This document shows positions 32,693-37,839 of a stretch of 37,839 nucleotides of DNA, piece by piece. The position numbers and the translations under genes were made by a program. Source of the DNA: an uncultured Eubacteriales bacterium (GTDB lineage: Bacteria > Bacillota > Clostridia > Oscillospirales > Acutalibacteraceae); NCBI GenBank assembly GCA_934454655.1, contig CAKSFK010000020.1, forward strand, positions 1 to 37,839. Reading direction: 5' to 3'. Under the pieces are notes generated by a model, which made no database searches, was not told the origin of the DNA, and saw nothing but the letters and a program-made list of their open reading frames with translations. Position 1 is the stretch's first letter, and each line of letters starts with the position of its first letter.

Positions 32693-32720
32693 TGGTGGGA
32701 GAGGATGGATTCGAACCATT
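32693..32720 (-). other. Attachment-site remnant: 3' end of a tRNA gene
   Basis: On the minus strand ATGGTTCGAATCCATC-CTCTCCCACCA gives a T arm, a 7-base acceptor strand and an encoded CCA, but no anticodon or D arm upstream. This is the duplicated 3' piece left when a tyrosine recombinase integrates into a tRNA. The integrase begins 68 bases to its right, so the element extends rightwards and the complete tRNA should lie beyond its far end. tRNA identity cannot be read from the fragment. Confidence 0.75.
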
Positions 32721-32787
32721 GAAAAAATCATCAAAATGCTTTATTTAAAGGAGTTATTTAAAAGCGTGGCAATTTTCGTGGCAATTT

Positions 32788-33780
32788 TTAATTGAAAAAA
32801 TTAAAATGCTCCGCGATAGCATCCAAATATTGTGATTGCTTTTCCTTAGATAAATGATCGTACACAGCTTTTGTTATGGAGGCGGAACTATGTCCGACTT
32901 GTGCAATGATATATTTTTCCGGCAACCCCATGTCAAACAATTCTGAAACGTAATAATGTCTCAAATCGTGAAAACGCATATTGTTTATGCCGGCAGCTTT
33001 AAGTGTTTTTTTAAATGTCATTCTCAAACCATCTGGGGTATAATTGACTATGTTGCCATCCTTACCCGCTATGGCGTTTTTAACTGCAGGCGGCATCTCA
33101 ATATATCTATCTCCGGCAAAGCTTTTAGGAGGCTTTAAACACCAACCTTTGCCGTCAACATAAACCATAGATTTGTTAACGTGGATTTTTCCGGATTTTA
33201 TATCTTCCGAGGTTAAAGCGCATATTTCGGCCTCACGCATTCCGCAAAATGCAGCTAATATAATAGGGACATATATATTTTTATTTTTGGAGTATTCAAG
33301 AAGATTTTTTACATCTTGCCGTGTGGGAATACGAATTTCTGTCTTTCGTTTTTGCGGCAATGTTATTTTAGGCCGGTATGCAGGTCGATACATTCCAAGG
33401 ACGGCGGTTAGCAAGCCGTATGTGTTTCTTACGGTTTTTGCTGATTTCTGAGCCGAAAGTTCATTGACGGCAATCTGTATTTGTTCATCATTAAGCTTGT
33501 CAATATAGATATTTTTAAGCGATACAAAATAATTGTCTGCCATAGTTTTATATGCATGTAATGTATTTGGGGATAATATGGCCTCCTTAGATTTAATGTA
33601 ACGTTCATATGCCTCGTATACGGTCATTTTGTCAGAAAATGAAGTATCTAGTTCTGCAACCCAGCGTGCGGCCATTGCTTCTGCCAATTTGCGATCTTCA
33701 TTTGTAAAAGACTTAGTAGTGCCATTTTTAGATGCCCTTACTCTCCAGTTTCCGCTTGGAAGCTTTTTTGCTTTTGCCAT
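32788..33780 (-). CDS. int: Tyrosine recombinase / phage-type integrase
   Basis: 330 residues. An N-terminal arm-binding region (KLPSGNWRVRASKNGTTKSFTNEDRKLAE) and a SAM-like core-binding domain (about 50-135, TVYEAYERYIKSKEAILSPNTLHAYK) precede the catalytic domain. Active-site residues are Arg182 (AAFCGMREAEICAL), His281 and Arg284 (RFHDLRHYYVSE), His307 (QVGHSSASIT) and nucleophile Tyr317 (KAVYDHL). It inserts the element into a tRNA 3' end; the tRNA remnant lies just downstream of its stop. It belongs to the Tn916/phage integrase group common in Firmicutes. Confidence 0.93.
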   Translation of the reverse strand: MAKAKKLPSGNWRVRASKNGTTKSFTNEDRKLAEAMAARWVAELDTSFSDKMTVYEAYERYIKSKEAILSPNTLHAYKTMADNYFVSLKNIYIDKLNDEQIQIAVNELSAQKSAKTVRNTYGLLTAVLGMYRPAYRPKITLPQKRKTEIRIPTRQDVKNLLEYSKNKNIYVPIILAAFCGMREAEICALTSEDIKSGKIHVNKSMVYVDGKGWCLKPPKSFAGDRYIEMPPAVKNAIAGKDGNIVNYTPDGLRMTFKKTLKAAGINNMRFHDLRHYYVSELFDMGLPEKYIIAQVGHSSASITKAVYDHLSKEKQSQYLDAIAEHFNFFN

Positions 33781-33898
33781 AATATCACCCGCTTTAATTA
33801 TTCCCGCCCGGTTTATCCGAGTGGGAGCTTTTTATTTCCAGAACTTACCTGCTGATTTTTTATATGTTGCACTCTACAATTAAGTAGGGTGATTATAT

Positions 33899-34453
33899 AT
33901 GAATTATAAAGACTACAAAAACACACGGGATCTCGTATGGGAAATCCTTATACGGGAGCGGATATGCAAGCTGCCTGTTTCGGTAAGCGCCTTATGCCGC
34001 AGTATGGAAATACCTATACAGTTGTACGAAAGCACTGACGGCAATTCGGGTAAAAGCTTGATTTTAAGCGGGCAACCCGTCATATTTGTGAACCGAACCG
34101 ATACGCCCGAACGGCAGCGCTTTACCGCCGCTCACGAATTGGGACATATTATGCTCGGACACGTCGGCAAATACAAGCTGGTAAACCGAGAGCCTTCCGC
34201 AGCCGATAACCCGATAGAACAGGCGGCAAATGTCTTTGCTTCCCGACTGCTTGCTCCGGCGTGCGTGCTTTGGGGTTGCAAGATACATACGGCGGACGAA
34301 ATTGCAGTCAACTGCAAAATAAGCCGCCAAGCCGCCGAATACCGTGCGGAGCGTATGGATATTCTATATAAGCGTAATGCCTTTCTGACATCACCGCTCG
34401 AACGCGAAGTATATGCGAACTTTAAACGGTACATAGAAACACATAAATTATAA
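33899..34453 (+). CDS. ImmA/IrrE-type metalloprotease domain protein
   Basis: 184 residues with AGGGTG before the ATG. The zinc-protease signature HELGH is at 79-83 (ERQRFTAAHELGHIMLGHVG), and EQAANVFASRLLAPACVLWG follows, which supplies the third ligand region. The C-terminus (VNCKISRQAAEYRAERM) is typical. ImmA-type proteins cleave XRE-family repressors to induce integrative elements. Here it is about 1.5 kb from the XRE repressor gene and on the opposite strand, next to the integrase. That it targets that repressor is inferred. Confidence 0.88.
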   Translation: MNYKDYKNTRDLVWEILIRERICKLPVSVSALCRSMEIPIQLYESTDGNSGKSLILSGQPVIFVNRTDTPERQRFTAAHELGHIMLGHVGKYKLVNREPSAADNPIEQAANVFASRLLAPACVLWGCKIHTADEIAVNCKISRQAAEYRAERMDILYKRNAFLTSPLEREVYANFKRYIETHKL

Positions 34454-34458
34454 GACGC

Positions 34459-34557
34459 TTATTTACCCCACTCGGCGTATTTCAATGCGATTTCAAGAAA
34501 TCTTCTCGTTACCTCTGCGCGGTCCTCGTCGGAAAGCTCACGAAGCTGCATTAGCAT
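34459..34557 (-). CDS. Small ORF, 32 residues
   Basis: The start ATG at 34557 has AAGGAG 6 bases upstream. The predicted peptide, MLMQLRELSDEDRAEVTR followed by RFLEIALKYAEWGK, is charged and helical with no membrane segment. It lies downstream of the HsdR_N-like gene on the same strand. A short frame ending FNGDETDPYFIVTHKEQ lies between them, its TAA just before this ATG, but it lacks a normal start codon. Family unknown. The ribosome site and absence of overlap support a real gene. Confidence 0.5.
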   Translation of the reverse strand: MLMQLRELSDEDRAEVTRRFLEIALKYAEWGK

Positions 34558-34635
34558 TTACTGCTCCTTGTGGGTTACAATAAAATATGGGTCGGTTTCG
34601 TCTCCGTTGAACGTTGGATTACCTCCCTTGACAAA

Positions 34636-35691
34636 TTACATATACCGCTTTAAAGCGTCTGTAAGCTCGTTTTCATAATTCTTTATGTCATATACGTTTT
34701 GTATATCGTGGCGTACCGACTTTTTATCCTTATCGGGTATTAGAATATATTTCAAAGTATCAGTAAACACAAAACGGCATATCCACTTGTTTCTGTTGTC
34801 CTTGTAAAGAACGCTCATATATGATTCGGTATCGCGGTAGAATATATCGCTCATAGGTGCAATATCTTTTAAAATATTCTTTACGATAAAATAACCTTCA
34901 AGTTCCTCGTCGGTGGTAATGATGTTTTTCTCGCGCTTTTGTTCTTCGGGAGCGGTTTCTTCGTTTTCCTCTGCGCCGTCGTTTTTATCCAATACGGTCT
35001 TGATTTTATCATTCATTGTTTCCGTTATACACTGATTAAGCGACTTTTTAAGTATTGGGCGGAATTTATCGATTACATTCTGCGTTTTTACGCCCGAATA
35101 TATATCGTTTAAAAACAGCTTTGTAAAATCGTCAGAGGGATTTTGCAATTGCTCTAAAAACAGATTTTTAAACGCGTTGACATACTTAAGTTCGGACGCA
35201 ATGTCGAATATCGCATCTATATCAAAAGACGATTTACAGAACTTCTTTAATTCCGCAACCTGCGGCTCTTTAATATCTAATATGTCGATAGTTAAAAATG
35301 GCTTTTCGTCCATTTTGTTAGGCTCTTCAAGGTCGGTATAAAAGTTGTATATCTGACCGTTTGTAAGTATTGCAAATTTCGCTTTGCTCGTTCCGAAATA
35401 TCTGAATAACTGAGAATCGTGCTTTTGGAGCTTTTCGCCTATCCATTTAGCTTCAATTAAAATTATAGGTGACCCGTCTTTTAAAATCGCATAGTCTACT
35501 TTTTCGCCTTTTTTAATTCCTACATCGGCAGTAAACTCCGGGCAAAATTCGGTCGGATTAAAAACATCATATCCAAGCATAGCAAAAAACGGCATAATTA
35601 TAGAAGTCTTGGTGGCTTCTTCTGTCTGTATGCCGTCTTTAATAGTCTCAACACGCTTTGAAAATTGTTTTAATTCATCGATAAAATCCAT
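34636..35691 (-). CDS. Stand-alone HsdR_N-like (PD-(D/E)xK) restriction-type protein
   Basis: 351 residues. The N-terminal domain follows the type I restriction R-subunit start: EEATKTSIIMPFFAMLGYDVFNPTEFCPEF. Nuclease residues are Asp66 (KVDYAIL), Glu80 and Lys82 (IILIEAKW), then FRYFGTSKAKFAILTNGQIYNFYTDLE. No helicase, methylase or specificity gene is nearby, and the chain ends with an acidic linker (about 245-265) and a C-terminal domain (about 270-351). Such proteins are common in temperate phages between integrase and repressor. DNA cleavage or superinfection exclusion is possible; neither is demonstrated. Confidence 0.8.
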   Translation of the reverse strand: MDFIDELKQFSKRVETIKDGIQTEEATKTSIIMPFFAMLGYDVFNPTEFCPEFTADVGIKKGEKVDYAILKDGSPIILIEAKWIGEKLQKHDSQLFRYFGTSKAKFAILTNGQIYNFYTDLEEPNKMDEKPFLTIDILDIKEPQVAELKKFCKSSFDIDAIFDIASELKYVNAFKNLFLEQLQNPSDDFTKLFLNDIYSGVKTQNVIDKFRPILKKSLNQCITETMNDKIKTVLDKNDGAEENEETAPEEQKREKNIITTDEELEGYFIVKNILKDIAPMSDIFYRDTESYMSVLYKDNRNKWICRFVFTDTLKYILIPDKDKKSVRHDIQNVYDIKNYENELTDALKRYM

Positions 35692-35737
35692 TTTTCAAAC
35701 TCCTTAAAATTATTTTAATTATCCCTTAGATAAATAT

Positions 35738-35941
35738 TTACATTGATATTACGGTAAATATAAATATGACAATTGCCAATGTCGCTAATATCTGAATTAA
35801 ACATCCGGTTGACATAGCCGCTCCGACCTTGCGCTGCCTTCCTGATTTTGTAGCAGGAATTCCGGTTGTCCGCGAAAGATTGCCCTTCGCTTTTGAAACC
35901 CCCGTCGCTCTTTTCCAAGAATATCCGCCTCTGTTAGCCAT
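35738..35941 (-). CDS. Small membrane-anchored mobile-element protein
   Basis: 67 residues with AGGAGG upstream of the ATG. A basic N-terminal part (GYSWKRATGVSKAKGNLSRT, TGIPATKSGRQRKVGA) resembles small conserved proteins I associate with Firmicute phages and ICEs. One C-terminal membrane helix (CLIQILATLAIVIFIFTVIS) follows. An overlapping frame at 35715-35918 is a shadow. It sits between the repressor and the HsdR_N-like gene, and is probably expressed from the same leftward lysogeny transcript. Confidence 0.65.
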   Translation of the reverse strand: MANRGGYSWKRATGVSKAKGNLSRTTGIPATKSGRQRKVGAAMSTGCLIQILATLAIVIFIFTVISM

Positions 35942-35975
35942 AACAACCTCCTAAATTGAATTTGTTTTTTGTTTA

Positions 35976-36338
35976 TTACAAATCCGTAGCTTCGGGCAAT
36001 GCATCTATCATCTTTTTAAATAATTCCACTTGTTCGTCGGTAAGGGCACGTTCTTCATATGAGCCGTCCCTACCGGCGATTTTTATTATGTTTATGTGTT
36101 CGCTCGGCTCGTTTGCATTTGAATCGGCTTTGCTGAGAAATGCGTCAACCGAATTACCGAGTAAATAATCAACGGAAACGTTAAAATATTTTGCAATTTT
36201 AATCAAAGTGTCTTGCTTGGGAACGTTGCCATTTTTCCAATAATTTACGGTTGCTCTTGACACATTCAATTCGATAGCAACGCCCGTAGGTGTCTTTCCT
36301 TTCTCTCTGCACAGTTCCGAATACTTGTCAAAAAACAT
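35976..36338 (-). CDS. XRE-family repressor (CI-like)
   Basis: 120 residues. The N-terminal helix-turn-helix (about 1-65) is FDKYSELCREKGKTPTGVAIELNVSRATVNYWKNGNVPKQDTLIKIAKYFNVSVDYLLG. A short C-terminal tail (YEERALTDEQVELFKKMIDALPEAT) replaces a peptidase domain, so de-repression probably uses an external protease such as ImmA. It is divergent from the early genes across a 206-base switch with three matching operators. Confidence 0.88.
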   Translation of the reverse strand: MFFDKYSELCREKGKTPTGVAIELNVSRATVNYWKNGNVPKQDTLIKIAKYFNVSVDYLLGNSVDAFLSKADSNANEPSEHINIIKIAGRDGSYEERALTDEQVELFKKMIDALPEATDL

Positions 36339-36373
36339 AATTTTTCACTCCAAAATTAGGCAGTACAACAAAA

Positions 36374-36509
36374 GTTAGAAAAACTAAACTTTTTCGTTGA
36401 CAAATTCAAAACTTCGAATTATAATCAAGATATAGTTTGAATTTTCTAACGCATTGTTTGCTTATCGCTCTACATTGATATAATAGCACGTTTGTTAGAA
36501 AAATACAAC
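36374..36509. promoter_or_regulatory. Divergent switch region with two rightward promoters and three operators
   Basis: Three 16-bp sites share GTTAGAAAA and a terminal AAC: GTTAGAAAAACTAAAC (36374-36389, +), GTTAGAAAATTCAAAC (36435-36450, read on -) and GTTAGAAAAATACAAC (36494-36509, +). The first rightward promoter is TTGACA (36397-36402), 17 bases, TATAAT (36420-36425), a perfect consensus. The second is an extended -10, TGATATAAT (36476-36484). The sites sit before, between and after these promoters. XRE binding is inferred. Confidence 0.75.
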
Positions 36510-36544
36510 TGTTTTTTAAAAATAACTGACAGGAGGTTTGAAAT

Positions 36545-36748
36545 TTGGAACAATGGATAGCAAATGCTGTTGGCAAAATGCACGTCAATAAAGTGTCGCA
36601 GACTGACATTGCAAAGAAAATGGGCGTGACCAACGATTACATTTGGATGATTTTAAATGGCAAAAAGAAACCCGCCAACGCCGAAGCCCGAATTATGACG
36701 GCAATATCCGATATAATCCGGGAGCGGGAAACAAAAAGTAATGCGTAA
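36545..36748 (+). CDS. Small Cro-like HTH protein
   Basis: 67 residues starting at a TTG with AGGAGG about 8 bases upstream. The helix-turn-helix is VNKVSQTDIAKKMGVTNDYIWMILNGKKKPANAEARIMTAISDIIRER. It is the first rightward gene across the repressor switch, the usual place of a Cro-type or excision-control regulator. Confidence 0.75.
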   Translation: MEQWIANAVGKMHVNKVSQTDIAKKMGVTNDYIWMILNGKKKPANAEARIMTAISDIIRERETKSNA

Positions 36749-36779
36749 TTCGGAATGCGGAATAAAAGGTGGTGAAAAT

Positions 36780-37019
36780 ATGCCGGCAATAAAAAAACGC
36801 CCCGAGCAGATATACTCCGAGGCTATAACTAAGCAGATTAAAATCGCTCTATTTAACAAAGGCTGGACGCAAGAGCATTTAGCGAAAATAGTCGGCTACG
36901 ATAAGGCGAAGGTAAACAGAATAATAAACAAACCATTACGCTATAATTTGCTTGACCTTTTGTGCGTTTCAGGCAAACTGGGTGTCCGTATACTGTCCGA
37001 CGACATATGCAACAAATAA
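36780..37019 (+). CDS. Small HTH protein
   Basis: 79 residues from the ATG at 36780, chosen because AGGTGGTGA lies 6-7 bases upstream; an earlier in-frame ATG at 36741 overlaps the previous gene. The helix-turn-helix is KQIKIALFNKGWTQEHLAKIVGYDKAKVNRIINKPLRYNLLDLLCVSGKLGV. It is probably a second early regulator of the prophage-like element. The following 110 bases hold no gene. Confidence 0.7.
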   Translation: MPAIKKRPEQIYSEAITKQIKIALFNKGWTQEHLAKIVGYDKAKVNRIINKPLRYNLLDLLCVSGKLGVRILSDDICNK

Positions 37020-37130
37020 AACCGCCGCCCCCGAAACACGACAAACGGGAGCGGCACAAACAAAAACCAACAAGGGTCTGCTTGAATTATAGCACGGCAA
37101 ATCCTGATTGTCAAGAAAGGTAAGATAAAT

Positions 37131-37839
37131 GTGTGTAGGTTAAAATCGGGAATTATATTAAAAAACAGGGTGTTTGTACCCGAATATGACAGTCATACCG
37201 AAATGCTTGAAGAGCTCGGTATTAAAGACGATTACCTCGGCGCAAGCAAAACGTTCGTGAGAGTGGAACTTTCGCCCGCTGATGGTGATGTATTTTCAGA
37301 TATCGATACTTGGAAATTGACCGTAGACCAAGACATAACGCCTGAATGGTACGACGAGGATACATACGAACCGCAGGTTGTAGAAGCGGTCAAGGAATGG
37401 GCAAAAGACCATATTCATATAGGTGTTGACAGTTTAAAGATTGCTGCGGGAAGAAATCATTATATTAAAGATTGTGAGGATGTTCAAATTTCCGACTCTG
37501 CCACGGTCAAGTACATTTGCGGCTCTGCCACGGTCAAGTACATTTGCGGCTCTGCCACGGTCGAGAACATTTCCGACTCTGCCACTGTCAAGAACATTTA
37601 CGACTCTGCCACGGTCGAGAACATTTGCGACTCTGCCACGGTCGAGAACATTTGCGGCTCTGCCACGGTCGAGAACATTTGCGGCTCTGCCACGGTCAAG
37701 TACATTTGCGGCTCTGCCACGGTCGAGAACATTTCCGACTCTGCCACGGTCAAGCACATTTACGGCTCTGCCACGGTCGAGAACATTTCCGACTCTGCCA
37801 CTGTCAAGAACATTTACGACTCTGCCACGGTCGAGAACA
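37131..37839 (+). CDS. Phage-type protein with 9-residue SATV repeats, 3' end outside the window
   Basis: Start GTG at 37131 with AAGAAAGG ending 10 bases upstream; the nearby out-of-frame ATG at 37129 stops after four codons. The N-terminal part (CRLKSGIILKNRVFVPEYDS, HTEMLEELGIKDDY, TFVRVELSPADGD, TVDQDITPEWYDEDTYEPQVVEAVKEWAKDHI) resembles a family I know from Firmicute prophages. From residue about 122 the chain becomes tandem (D/G)SATV(K/E)(Y/N/H)I(C/S/Y) repeats, 12 complete units before the window ends. The regular spacing suggests a beta-solenoid. Function unknown; a structural or binding role is plausible. Confidence 0.75.
   Translation, partial: MCRLKSGIILKNRVFVPEYDSHTEMLEELGIKDDYLGASKTFVRVELSPADGDVFSDIDTWKLTVDQDITPEWYDEDTYEPQVVEAVKEWAKDHIHIGVDSLKIAAGRNHYIKDCEDVQISDSATVKYICGSATVKYICGSATVENISDSATVKNIYDSATVENICDSATVENICGSATVENICGSATVKYICGSATVENISDSATVKHIYGSATVENISDSATVKNIYDSATVEN
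37494..37839 (+). repeat. Tandem 27-bp in-frame repeats
   Basis: Units start at 37494 and every 27 bases to 37818: 12 complete units plus seven codons of a 13th. The core TCTGCCAC(G/T)GTC is constant; variation is concentrated in the codons encoding positions 1, 6, 7 and 9 of each 9-residue unit. Confidence 0.95.

Noticed and set aside
37434..37757. Minus-strand frame of repeated LDRGRxxNV units, 107 codons
   Set aside because: It is the antisense shadow of the 27-bp repeats; the plus frame continues upstream into a recognisable protein with a ribosome site.
37494..37839. CRISPR-like array of about 27-bp repeats
   Set aside because: Units are directly adjacent with no spacers, stay in one reading frame and vary mostly at fixed codon positions, so it is a coding tandem repeat.

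Overview
The window comes from a spore-forming anaerobic Firmicute, most likely a gut Clostridia (Oscillospirales/Ruminococcaceae-like; the lineage is inferred). Supporting signs are spoIIE, a SleB-type wall hydrolase, a PRK06851-type ATPase, an electron-transfer flavoprotein gene, a lysine riboswitch, a class A RNase P RNA and good sigma-A promoters. Most of it is chromosomal backbone of moderate GC. Mobile or decaying DNA appears at about 16.5-19.0 kb, 29.3-32.5 kb and from 32.7 kb to the right edge.

1-5.6 kb (+): the end of an AEC-family permease, an FGGY sugar kinase and a fused EtfB-EtfA flavoprotein form a tight operon. A Y-family DNA polymerase plus YolD-like partner follows, behind a consensus promoter that overlaps a LexA-like (SOS) box. 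5.6-8.4 kb (-): a three-gene amino-acid ABC importer lies behind a clear lysine riboswitch with its own terminator, so it is most likely a lysine importer. 8.4-11.3 kb (-): a frameshifted FAD-dependent oxidoreductase is followed by a chimeric protein that joins half an AraC DNA-binding domain to a glycosidase-like C-terminus. 11.5-16.4 kb: tRNA-Arg and galE (-), then a response regulator, a sensor kinase and a membrane-anchored HtrA protease (+), probably an envelope-stress operon.

16.5-19.4 kb: two nearly identical IS200-type elements in the same orientation carry the same internal deletion of tnpA. They flank an AT-rich acetyltransferase gene, and the second abuts the 3' end of rnpB. 19.5-23.8 kb: a PRK06851-type ATPase, a SleB-type hydrolase and spoIIE. 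23.8-28.8 kb (-): a translationally coupled trio of TerB-N/TerB-C protein, BrxD-like (DUF2791) ATPase and Lhr-like helicase. This is the best candidate here for a poorly described defence or DNA-processing system.

29.0-32.5 kb: tRNA-Leu, remnants of proB, lysR and a fic gene, a NagD-like HAD phosphatase, and a dispersed inverted-repeat family. 32.7 kb to the end: the left part of a prophage-like element in a tRNA 3' end. It has an att remnant, integrase, ImmA/IrrE-type protease, stand-alone HsdR_N-like nuclease, small membrane protein and XRE repressor. A divergent switch with three matching operators follows, then early HTH genes and a protein that runs off the window through perfect-length 27-bp repeats.
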